A DNA stretch of 42,355 bases, taken from Sphingomonas sp. URHD0057. Lineage in GTDB: Bacteria; Pseudomonadota; Alphaproteobacteria; Sphingomonadales; Sphingomonadaceae. The DNA lies in contig NZ_KK211163.1 of the NCBI RefSeq assembly GCF_000620665.1, positions 23,250 through 65,604 of the forward strand, read 5' to 3'. Below are positions 16,879 through 23,667 of this stretch, one piece after another (the stretch's first letter is position 1; each line of letters starts with the position of its first letter). Under the pieces are notes generated by a model that worked only from the letters and a program-made list of their open reading frames with translations, was not told where the DNA came from and made no database searches. The position numbers and the translations under genes are program-made.

Positions 16879-17082
16879 TTAGCAGCCGACCGGAGTGACC
16901 GACGGCGTGCTCGTGGTGCAGGTCGCGATCTTATTGCCAACGCTGCCCATGGCGTTCGAAATATTCTTGCCAAGAGTCCAGGCAGCAATCGCAATGCCCG
17001 CGCCGACGATGGCGAGGATCAGCGCGTATTCGGCGGCCGAGGCACCCGAATCGTCATTCAGCATGTTAATGAATTTCGTCAC
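16879..17082 (-). CDS. Flp-family pilin 2
   Basis: 67 residues. The prepilin leader ends at G13 (DDSG|ASAAEYALILAIVG) with E18 at +5, followed by a hydrophobic helix and the short tail TCTTSTPSVTPVGC. It is identical to flp1 at 62 of 67 positions (differences at 7, 8, 9, 46 and 50). The start is GTG at 17082 with AAGGA seven bases upstream; an ATG further upstream (17112) has no such site and would add residues unlike flp1. It ends at a strong terminator. Confidence 0.9.
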   Translation of the reverse strand: MTKFINMLNDDSGASAAEYALILAIVGAGIAIAAWTLGKNISNAMGSVGNKIATCTTSTPSVTPVGC

Positions 17083-17148
17083 AATGTTTTCCTTCCCCGA
17101 AAAATCCCGCACCCCTTTTGCCCGGCGCGGGTGTCACAAACGAAAGAA

Positions 17149-17176
17149 GGGGCAGGCCGACGAATCGGCCTGCCCC
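17149..17176 (-). terminator. Hairpin after flp1, weak terminator or mRNA stabiliser
   Basis: A perfect 12-bp stem (GGGGCAGGCCGA with TCGGCCTGCCCC, loop of 4) starts 7 bp after the flp1 stop codon. On the minus strand it is followed by TTCTTTCG rather than a full T run, so read-through to flp2 is likely. It is the counterpart of the stronger terminator after flp2. Confidence 0.6.
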
Positions 17177-17183
17177 ATTAGAT

Positions 17184-17387
17184 TTAGCAGCCGACCGGAG
17201 TGACCGACGGCGTGCTCGTGGTGCAGGTCGCGATCTTGGTGCCAACGCTATCCATGGCGTTCGAGATGTTCTTGCCAAGAGTCCAGGCAGCAATCGCAAT
17301 GCCCGCGCCGACGATGGCGAGGATGAGGGCGTATTCGGCGGCCGAGGCACCCGAATCGTCCTTCATCAGGTTGATGAACTTAGTCAT
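17184..17387 (-). CDS. flp: Flp-family major pilin 1
   Basis: 67 residues, the first gene of the tad operon and probably the main pilin. Leader MTKFINLMKDDSG, cleavage after G13, then ASAAEYALILAIVGAGIAIA with E18 at +5. The tail has C55 and ends in C67. ATG 17387 is chosen for AAGGA at six bases; an ATG at 17393 lies inside that site. The next gene is a near-identical copy. The upstream region carries two CtrA-like boxes, of interest because the Caulobacter pilin gene pilA is CtrA-activated. Confidence 0.93.
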   Translation of the reverse strand: MTKFINLMKDDSGASAAEYALILAIVGAGIAIAAWTLGKNISNAMDSVGTKIATCTTSTPSVTPVGC

Positions 17388-17562
17388 TGTCATTCCTTCC
17401 CTCATGTACCCGCGCCACTAGTTGCCCGGCGCGGACTCCAAAGCCTTCGCGTCGATGGGAGAAGGAAAGCGATGCTCCCCAGTCGTGGCCGCGTGGAACC
17501 GAGTAAATGGTGCGGCCGCGCCGTTGCCCCCGAGCGCTCAGCCCCCGCTGGCTGCGCCCGTG

Positions 17563-17578
17563 TTAATACCTTGTCAAC
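17563..17578 (+). promoter_or_regulatory. CtrA-like box TTAA-N7-TCAAC
   Basis: TTAA (17563-17566), seven bases, then TCAAC (17574-17578): one mismatch to the CtrA consensus TTAA-N7-TTAAC. It lies 176 bp upstream of the flp1 start codon. Confidence 0.4.
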
Positions 17579-17646
17579 CAAAGTTTATTATCCATCGTTA
17601 ACCCATAGTCTGTCAGCCGACATTAGTAAGTAGCTGAGATTAAACG

Positions 17647-17662
17647 TTATTTGTGAATTAAC
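17647..17662 (+). promoter_or_regulatory. CtrA-like box TTAT-N7-TTAAC
   Basis: TTAT (17647-17650), seven bases, then TTAAC (17658-17662): one mismatch to the CtrA consensus. With the box 84 bp away it forms a pair in the flp1 upstream region. It could also serve the divergent gene at 17849. Confidence 0.4.
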
Positions 17663-17848
17663 GTGGCTCTTCGGTGAGCCAGAGCAGGCACATTGTGTGC
17701 CAAAATTGGACGGGGTGTCCCCGCAGCGACACGAGTTTTCCACAGCTCAAAGCGTGGATTTCGTTGCGCTTTCGTGACGAACCACGCGACTCGGCGCGGA
17801 GCGTTCCGTTGAAGATGACAGAAGTAGGAAGCTTGCTAAGGTGAGGAG

Positions 17849-19405
17849 ATGCAGCGGGGGACGATCGACCGACCGTGGTTCGATAATCGCACATTTCTGT
17901 TGCTAATTGCGCTGCTCAGCACCGCCCCGCTCCTATGGCCGCATATACCACCCCTAGTCGACCTCCCCGGACACATCGGAAGGTACCGAATCCAACTCGA
18001 CCAAGGCGCGCCGTCCGAGTTGCATAAGTACTTTTCATTTCAATGGGCATTGATCGGCAATCTGGGTGTCGACCTACTCGTCATCCCGGCCGCCGCTGCG
18101 TTCGGGCTCGAAGCAGGGTCCAAACTCATCGTCATCCTGATCGCACCGCTAACGGTGCTGGGCATTTTTTGGACCGCACGCGAGGTTCACGGCCGCGTCC
18201 CCCCGACGACGCTCTTCGCGGTGCCGTTCGTGTACGGATTACCGTTCAACTATGGTTTCGTGAACTTCTCGCTGTCGATGGCGCTGGCCCTCCTGGCCTT
18301 CGCGCTTTGGTTGAGGCTGGAACGGACTTCGGCCGCAAGGCCAAGGGCTGCGCTTTTCGTTCCCATCTCCTGCCTCGTCTGGCTCGCGCATGCTTTCGGA
18401 TGGGGCGTCTTAGCCTTGATGGTCTGGTCTTCAGAACTGGTGAGGCTGCGGGATCAAGGAAGAACTTGGCTGAACGCGGCCGGTGGCGCTTCGATATCGA
18501 GTCTGCCACTCGGAGTTCCACTGTTGCTGATGATTGCATGGCGCGCCGGCCATGCGGGCGCGATCACCACGGGCTTCTTCAACCTGCATTGGAAAGTCTT
18601 CTACCTAATCGCTTCGTTGGAAGACCGGTGGCTTCTGATCGACGCGGTTTCCGTCGCGGCCGTCATCGTTTTGATCAGCGCGGCGATTTTCGATCGTCAA
18701 CTCCAGCTATCACGTCGGTTGGCGATTCCGGCGTCCGTGCTTCTAATCATCTTCCTATTGCTTCCGGTAAGGATGTTCGGGTCGGTCTACGCGGATGCTC
18801 GACTTGCGCCCTTCATTTTGATCCTGGCGGTCGTCGCAGTTCGCTTCAGGGATCGAACGCCCAGCCGGACCCAGAACCGCCTTGCGCTCGTGGCCTGTTT
18901 GTTTGTCGGCTTCCGGCTCATCGCTAATACCGTCAGTTTCGCAATGGCAGACGCCGAATGGGGCAGGCAATTGCGAGCTCTCGATCACATTCCGGAAGGC
19001 GCACGGGTCTTATCACTCGTGGGCCTTTCGTGCGATGCAGTATGGCCCCTGCCTCGGCATAGCCAACTTGGCGCATTCGTGATTTTCAGGAAGAACGGCT
19101 TTGCTAACGAGCAGTGGCAAATACCGGGCGCTCAATTGATCCGCGTCCACGATCCTGAGGCCGAACCGTTTTTGATCGAACCTTCCGAGGCGACATACGC
19201 GGAGAGCTGCGTCTTGAGAGCCCGAGAGCTGCAGAATGGCCCTAAGCTAAGGACGGCTGACCAGGCCCTCGAGCAGTTTCCGCGACACGCTTTTGATTTT
19301 GTCTGGTTGGTGGAGCCCAACGGCTTCACAGATCGGCCGAGGCAGGGACTGAAGTTGCTTTGGGCTGATGAAGACAGCCGGCTCTATCGGGTGACGGGCG
19401 GCTGA
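17849..19405 (+). CDS. Polytopic membrane protein, possible GT-C glycosyltransferase
   Basis: 518 residues, not assigned to a named family. The first 370 residues hold about ten hydrophobic segments (TFLLLIALLSTAPLLW, LIVILIAPLTVLGIF, LALLAFALWL, VAAVIVLISAAIF). An acidic/His loop after the first segment (PPLVDLPGHIGRY) resembles the first-loop Asp motif of GT-C enzymes that use polyprenyl-linked sugars. The C-terminal 150 residues are soluble and probably periplasmic. ATG 17849 follows AAGGTGAGGAG. Neighbours include GT87-like and PAP2-like proteins, consistent with envelope glycan or lipid work. Function is inferred from topology only. Confidence 0.7.
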   Translation: MQRGTIDRPWFDNRTFLLLIALLSTAPLLWPHIPPLVDLPGHIGRYRIQLDQGAPSELHKYFSFQWALIGNLGVDLLVIPAAAAFGLEAGSKLIVILIAPLTVLGIFWTAREVHGRVPPTTLFAVPFVYGLPFNYGFVNFSLSMALALLAFALWLRLERTSAARPRAALFVPISCLVWLAHAFGWGVLALMVWSSELVRLRDQGRTWLNAAGGASISSLPLGVPLLLMIAWRAGHAGAITTGFFNLHWKVFYLIASLEDRWLLIDAVSVAAVIVLISAAIFDRQLQLSRRLAIPASVLLIIFLLLPVRMFGSVYADARLAPFILILAVVAVRFRDRTPSRTQNRLALVACLFVGFRLIANTVSFAMADAEWGRQLRALDHIPEGARVLSLVGLSCDAVWPLPRHSQLGAFVIFRKNGFANEQWQIPGAQLIRVHDPEAEPFLIEPSEATYAESCVLRARELQNGPKLRTADQALEQFPRHAFDFVWLVEPNGFTDRPRQGLKLLWADEDSRLYRVTGG

Positions 19406-19406
19406 A

Positions 19407-20198
19407 TTACGCAGGAATGCGGTGGCGATAGGTGACGTTCACTCGCGTCGAGAGCAGCAAATAGGGCAGCCACAGCGCCATGCTGATCAGCACCTTTTTG
19501 ATGTTGCCGGACAGGATTGTCTGAAGCGCGTCGGCGACGCCGCCCGGAACGGAACCCGTGCCCATCACCAGATGCGCCGTTGTTAGCTGCATCGCGAGGT
19601 CGCACAGCCAGATCGCCACTAGCAACCGCGGGAAGAGCGGAGCGCGCCGCAGGGCGGCGACGAAGGCGATCATGTAGAGACTGCTGAACAGGACCGCATC
19701 GAAAGTCATCGCGAAGTGCAGGGCCGACAGCCAGGGTGGGGTCGCAGTAGGAAGCGGCGGGATCGCAACCAGATATTCGAGAACGCGCATCGGCACGTTG
19801 AGCATCATGCCAACGAGCAGCGAGACCATGATTCCGCTGGTGCCGTAGAGACGGTGGCGCTTGGCCTGGCTCAGGGTCAGCTGGTGCCATTTCCCGAACG
19901 ACGCCAGGCGGATCGACGGTTGCGGCTGGCGATCGCCATCGGCGAACCAGCGGAGCGCGAGCAGGGTCGAGGCGAAGGGCGCGACGATCAGCAGCATATA
20001 GGAGAAGAAGGTTGCGAAGCTGGCGATCGGGAGCACCGGTGCGCTGAACGATAGCCGCGCCGTCGCGATCAGGCCGCTGGCGAGCAGCCAGTAGATGAGG
20101 ATCCGATCGAGCCGCGTGTCGAGCGAAACAAGCAAAGCGGCGGACCGCGCGTGCATCCTGTTAGTAAACCGTTCGAGCATCGGGCGTCCGTTCTCCAT
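19407..20198 (-). CDS. Unknown polytopic membrane protein
   Basis: 263 residues with about six membrane segments (ILIYWLLASGLIATA, FATFFSYMLLIVAPFASTLLAL, SGIMVSLLVGMMLNV, FDAVLFSSLYMIAFVAAL, LVAIWLCDLAMQL). No known motif was recognised. A short basic N-terminus is cytoplasmic by the positive-inside rule. It converges with the gene at 17849 (stop codons 1 bp apart) and diverges from the PAP2-like gene across a 143-bp region. The start at ATG 20198 has AGGGCGAAG upstream; ATG 20180 is an alternative. Confidence 0.7.
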   Translation of the reverse strand: MENGRPMLERFTNRMHARSAALLVSLDTRLDRILIYWLLASGLIATARLSFSAPVLPIASFATFFSYMLLIVAPFASTLLALRWFADGDRQPQPSIRLASFGKWHQLTLSQAKRHRLYGTSGIMVSLLVGMMLNVPMRVLEYLVAIPPLPTATPPWLSALHFAMTFDAVLFSSLYMIAFVAALRRAPLFPRLLVAIWLCDLAMQLTTAHLVMGTGSVPGGVADALQTILSGNIKKVLISMALWLPYLLLSTRVNVTYRHRIPA

Positions 20199-20255
20199 GT
20201 CTTCGCCCTAGCCCGATCACGCTTGCGATATCGTAAATGATCGGTGTTAGCTCAT

Positions 20256-20268
20256 TGTTCCTAGAACA
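20256..20268. promoter_or_regulatory. Palindrome in divergent promoter region
   Basis: TGTTC and GAACA are inverted arms around CTA, in the middle of the 143-bp divergent region between the membrane-protein gene at 20198 and the PAP2-like gene at 20342. It is a candidate operator. It does not fit the alphaproteobacterial LexA box, which is a direct repeat (GTTC-N7-GTTC). Confidence 0.3.
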
Positions 20269-20341
20269 GACTGCTTCTGAGAGGCGCTGAGTTGGTTCAT
20301 TGGTGACCTGCCGTTAGGAAGCTTGGGGGGAGGGCTTGCGT

Positions 20342-21238
20342 GTGTTGGCTGGGCTGCGCCAGGGTTATACGCCTGGACGTGCGTTTGAGCGTAAAGCGCG
20401 CAATATATATCTGTTTGTCGTTGTGGAATTGGCAGTGGCCGCAGCGATATACCGGGCTCTCGGTCTGTCATTCTCCAATATCTCGCTGGCTCTTCCGTCA
20501 GGCGCTGCGTTCCTGTTCCTGACATCTGCGTGGCTGGGTCGCCGCGCGGGTTTCACTAGGGTCGCCACGTGGCTGGAAGCGACCGCCTTACTATTTATTC
20601 AGGCGGCCGCGGGCTGGGCACTATTTTTCCCAGCTACTGTATGGGCCTTACCCTATGCAGATCGCTGGCTCTCAGCTGCGGACCAAGCCGTCGGATTTGA
20701 CTTTCCATCCCTCTACCGCGCCGTCCGCAATTGGCCTTTTCGAACGATTTATCACTCATTCGATTGGCAGCCTCCCTTGATTATTCTCATACTCGTTCTC
20801 GCTCGACGAGATGTCTGGACCTTTGTCCTCGCCATCGCTGTGTCCCTTGTGATGACGGCGGTGGTTTATCCGTTTGCTCCGGCTATCGGACCAGTGGGCT
20901 ACTACGGACTAGGGCCGGTCGGCTCTTGGACTCATATGATCGACGCAATGCGAGACCATGGTGTCAGAGTGATTTCACCCAAAATGATGGTCGGGATGGT
21001 TTCGCTGCCAAGTTATCACACCGCAATTGGGGTCATTTGTGTTTGGGCAACCTGGCCCCTTCGTATCCTTCGATGGCCGTTCGTGGCAATCAACGCGGCG
21101 ATGATCTTTTCTACGATCCCTTATGGCCAACATTATCTGATTGATCTGATTGCGGGCGGGGCTGTCGCGGTCGTAGCCATCATCATAGCCAAACGCCTTG
21201 AGGTCAACGACCCGCAGCCGTCTACCGCTGGTTCTTAA
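20342..21238 (+). CDS. PAP2 (Aur1/Ipt1-like) membrane phosphatase or phosphotransferase
   Basis: 298 residues with about six membrane segments. PAP2 motifs C2 and C3 are present: SLPSYHT at residues 221-227 (H226) and HYLID at 264-268 (H264, D268). The N-terminal C1 motif is not evident, as in the PAP2_3 group that includes fungal inositol-phosphoceramide synthase. It probably acts on a lipid phosphate or transfers a phospho-headgroup at the outer face of the inner membrane; in a sphingomonad a sphingolipid substrate is possible but unproven. GTG 20342 is chosen because GGAGGG lies seven bases upstream; TTG 20336 would be only 1-2 bases from that site. The gene is visibly poorer in G+C than its neighbours. 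Confidence 0.8.
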   Translation: MLAGLRQGYTPGRAFERKARNIYLFVVVELAVAAAIYRALGLSFSNISLALPSGAAFLFLTSAWLGRRAGFTRVATWLEATALLFIQAAAGWALFFPATVWALPYADRWLSAADQAVGFDFPSLYRAVRNWPFRTIYHSFDWQPPLIILILVLARRDVWTFVLAIAVSLVMTAVVYPFAPAIGPVGYYGLGPVGSWTHMIDAMRDHGVRVISPKMMVGMVSLPSYHTAIGVICVWATWPLRILRWPFVAINAAMIFSTIPYGQHYLIDLIAGGAVAVVAIIIAKRLEVNDPQPSTAGS

Positions 21239-21281
21239 GCGTCGGCTGCAACGCAAGCGCGCACCGGCTAATTAAGGAAGC

Positions 21282-22487
21282 ATGGGCTTGAACGAAACTG
21301 CAAGTCGCGAAGGTCGATCAACCCCTTTGCGATTCCGCCCAGGCTGGAGCCTCGCGTCTATCTTCGTGCTCCTGCTGGCCGCCTATTACGTCGTGTCGAC
21401 CTGGCGGACATTCTATCATCCGATCACCACCGACTTCGCCAGTTTCTGGGCCGCCGGCAGGCTGACACTCCAGGGCGCGCCGTGGGATGCGTACAACATC
21501 CCGGTCCACAAGGCGCTCGAGCTGACGACGGGCGCTTTGAAGAGTGGCGTGAACCCCTTCCCCTACCCGCCTCCGTTCCTGTTCTTCGTCGCGCCGTTCG
21601 GAGCTGTGCCTTATTGGATCGGCATTTTCCCGTGGGTCGGCATTACCGGCGCGCTTTACGTCTGGGCATGCCGCCGGGCGGCGCCGATGCCTTATGCGCT
21701 GATCCATCCGGCCGCGCTCGTGAATGCGCTGATCGGGCAGAACGGGTTCCTGACCTCGGCGATCTTCATTGGCGGCACGTCATTGTTGTCGACACGGCCC
21801 TGGTTGGCAGGCGCAATCCTGGGCGTGCTGGTGATCAAGCCGCAACTCGCGCTGTTGCTGCCGGTGGCGCTGATCGCCGCGAGGGAATGGAAGGCGATTG
21901 CCGGCGGGGTGGCCACCAGCTCGATCCTGCTGCTGCTCGCGCTGATCGCGTTTGGAATCACGACCTATCAGGCGTTCCTGGCGATCCTGCCGCACTACAC
22001 CGCGTTCGTGCAGCAGGGGATGCTGCCGTGGAACGAGCTGGCGAGCGTATTCGCGCTGTGCCGGTTCATGGGATTGCCGGAGACGCCATCGCTCATCGTT
22101 CACGCAATGGTGGCGGCGGCGGCGGCGCTGGCTACCTGGCACGCATGGTCGCGCGATCATCCCGCGAAGGTGCCGGTCCTGTGCGCGGCGACGCTGCTGA
22201 TCCCGCCATATATTTATACCCACGACACGCTGCTGATGGTCGTGCCGATGGCCTATTTCATCCAGCGTAACCCGCGTCCGGCGCTCGTCTTCATCCTGTG
22301 GTTGTTCTGTGCGCTGCCGTTCGCCAGCTACGCCGATTTGTACCCGGGGCCGAACACCATCCCGATTGCGGCGATACTGTCGATGGGTTTCCTGCTCAGC
22401 TCGCCTGAACCAGCAGCGAGCGCAGCGCATCGCGGAACTGGTGGAGCTTCTCGCCCTCGAGCTGGCCGGGGCCGCCGGTCAGCTTGA
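21282..22487 (+). CDS. GT87-family (DUF2029) membrane glycosyltransferase
   Basis: 401 residues. The first periplasmic loop TTDFASFWAAGRLTLQGAPW matches the GT87/DUF2029 signature (Asp, Phe, Trp-Ala-Ala-Gly), followed by AYN and FPYPPPFLF. About nine or ten membrane segments follow. GT87 proteins are GT-C enzymes that transfer mannose or other sugars from polyprenyl-phosphate donors to lipids or glycans. ATG 21282 has AAGGAAGC directly upstream. The last 31 codons overlap the end of the convergent M23 gene by 92 bp; this tail is Arg/Ala/Gly-rich and probably not part of the fold. Confidence 0.8.
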   Translation: MGLNETASREGRSTPLRFRPGWSLASIFVLLLAAYYVVSTWRTFYHPITTDFASFWAAGRLTLQGAPWDAYNIPVHKALELTTGALKSGVNPFPYPPPFLFFVAPFGAVPYWIGIFPWVGITGALYVWACRRAAPMPYALIHPAALVNALIGQNGFLTSAIFIGGTSLLSTRPWLAGAILGVLVIKPQLALLLPVALIAAREWKAIAGGVATSSILLLLALIAFGITTYQAFLAILPHYTAFVQQGMLPWNELASVFALCRFMGLPETPSLIVHAMVAAAAALATWHAWSRDHPAKVPVLCAATLLIPPYIYTHDTLLMVVPMAYFIQRNPRPALVFILWLFCALPFASYADLYPGPNTIPIAAILSMGFLLSSPEPAASAAHRGTGGASRPRAGRGRRSA

Positions 22488-23418
22488 CCGACATCGGGTT
22501 GACCGGGCGGCCGTTCTTCAAAACCTCGTAATGGACGTGCGGGCCGGTCGACAGGCCCGATGAGCCGACATAGCCGATGACCTGGCCCTGGCGGACCACC
22601 TCGCCGGGGTAAGCGGCAAGGCGGCTCATGTGGCCGTAGCGCGTCTGGATGCCGCCGCCGTGGGCGATCACCACCTCGCGCCCGTAGCCGCCGGCCCAGC
22701 CGGCCGCGACCACTTTGCCCGGCCCCGCCGCCGCGATCGGCGCGCCGTAGGCGGCGGCAAGGTCGACGCCCTGGTGCATCCGGGCATAGCCGAGGATCGG
22801 GTGGAAACGGTTGCCGAAGGCCGAGGTCACCCGGCCCGACACCGGCAAATGCATGGTGGTCGAGCTCTCGCCGCCGACGCCGTCGGCGTTGAGCCAGACG
22901 ATCTGCTTGCCGTCGGTCCATTTCAACAGCTCGACATCGGCGCGGGCGACGCGGTCGAGCCCGGCATAGACGAGCTGAGCGGGGCGGCCGTCCTCGCCCT
23001 CGAGGATGATGAGGTCGAACTTGTCGTCGACGCTGAGGCCCTGGCGGAGGTCGAACGCGCGGGAGAGAAGCGCGACATATTCGCGGCCCTGGCGCTCGGG
23101 CACGCCGGCGGCGAGCATGGCGCGGCTCAAGTCGTCGCCGACGCGGCCGGCGAAGCGCTGCTCATTTGCGCTGGCGGCTGGGGCTGGAGCTGCGGCGGCG
23201 TAGCGTTGCGGCCGGACCTGCGCGATCGGGGCGCCGTGCGCGGGTGCCGGGCCTTCGAGCGCGCGGGCGCCGCTGACGACGAGAATGGCAAGGGTCACCG
23301 AGCCGAGCGCCAATGGGACCGCGCGGCGCCGAGTCGTTGACGCACGGAACGAGCGCGCGCCGAGACGCGCGTCGCTTCCCCTCACGGGTTCCGTGGTTGC
23401 CCCCAACAGACTTTGCAC
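22396..23418 (-). CDS. M23 (LytM) peptidoglycan endopeptidase, MepM-like
   Basis: 340 residues. A basic N-terminus and one membrane anchor (AVPLALGSVTLAILVVSGA) precede a helical/OapA-like region (about 90-180) and a C-terminal LytM domain. Zinc ligands are H215 and D219 (MHQGVDLA) and H296 of the HVH motif (H294, H296), so the enzyme looks active. It probably cuts peptide cross-links in the cell wall. The start is GTG at 23418 with a G-rich site. It shares 92 bp at its 3' end with the convergent GT87-like gene and is divergent from the efflux operon. Confidence 0.9.
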   Translation of the reverse strand: MQSLLGATTEPVRGSDARLGARSFRASTTRRRAVPLALGSVTLAILVVSGARALEGPAPAHGAPIAQVRPQRYAAAAPAPAASANEQRFAGRVGDDLSRAMLAAGVPERQGREYVALLSRAFDLRQGLSVDDKFDLIILEGEDGRPAQLVYAGLDRVARADVELLKWTDGKQIVWLNADGVGGESSTTMHLPVSGRVTSAFGNRFHPILGYARMHQGVDLAAAYGAPIAAAGPGKVVAAGWAGGYGREVVIAHGGGIQTRYGHMSRLAAYPGEVVRQGQVIGYVGSSGLSTGPHVHYEVLKNGRPVNPMSVKLTGGPGQLEGEKLHQFRDALRSLLVQAS

Positions 23419-23667
23419 AGCCGTTTGCCCCCCAAAGTGGCGTCGGCTCGGTTCCGTCCTTATTGTCCCGCGTCCGGGCGCCCCGCGTCAAGTGCGATCT
23501 TTCATGAGGCGGAGAAGGAACGTCCCGATCCGGCATTCGTCGAGCGAGGCGGCGGTTCGTCGAAGGCGGGTGGGCTGTCCCGGAACTTTCACACTTGGGT
23601 TGCAATAAGCCATGAATTGCCCAAAGGCGCCCGCGTCGCCTGCCGGGCCCAAGCCAAGGATTAGCGA

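Larger units (their letters stand above)
16843..17434 (-). repeat. Tandem duplication carrying flp1 and flp2 (unit about 305 bp)
   Basis: Two copies of a unit holding a 13-mer TTGCCCGGCGCGG (17422-17434 and 17118-17130), a 67-codon pilin gene (17387-17184 and 17082-16879) and a GGGCAGGC-type hairpin (17149-17176 and 16843-16869). Offsets are 304-307 bp throughout. DNA identity within the genes is very high, pointing to a recent duplication or to gene conversion. Confidence 0.85.
17388..17848. other. 461-bp non-coding region between flp1 and a divergent membrane-protein gene
   Basis: No credible gene is seen. It should hold the tad operon promoter on the minus strand and the promoter of the gene at 17849 on the plus strand. 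The stretch 17560-17670 is AT-rich and contains four TTAA cores, two of them in CtrA-like boxes. A copy of the 13-mer TTGCCCGGCGCGG of the flp duplication lies at 17422-17434. Confidence 0.6.

Noticed and set aside
20256-20268. SOS (LexA) box
   Set aside because: The sequence is an inverted TGTTC/GAACA repeat with 3-bp spacing. The alphaproteobacterial LexA site is the direct repeat GTTC-N7-GTTC.
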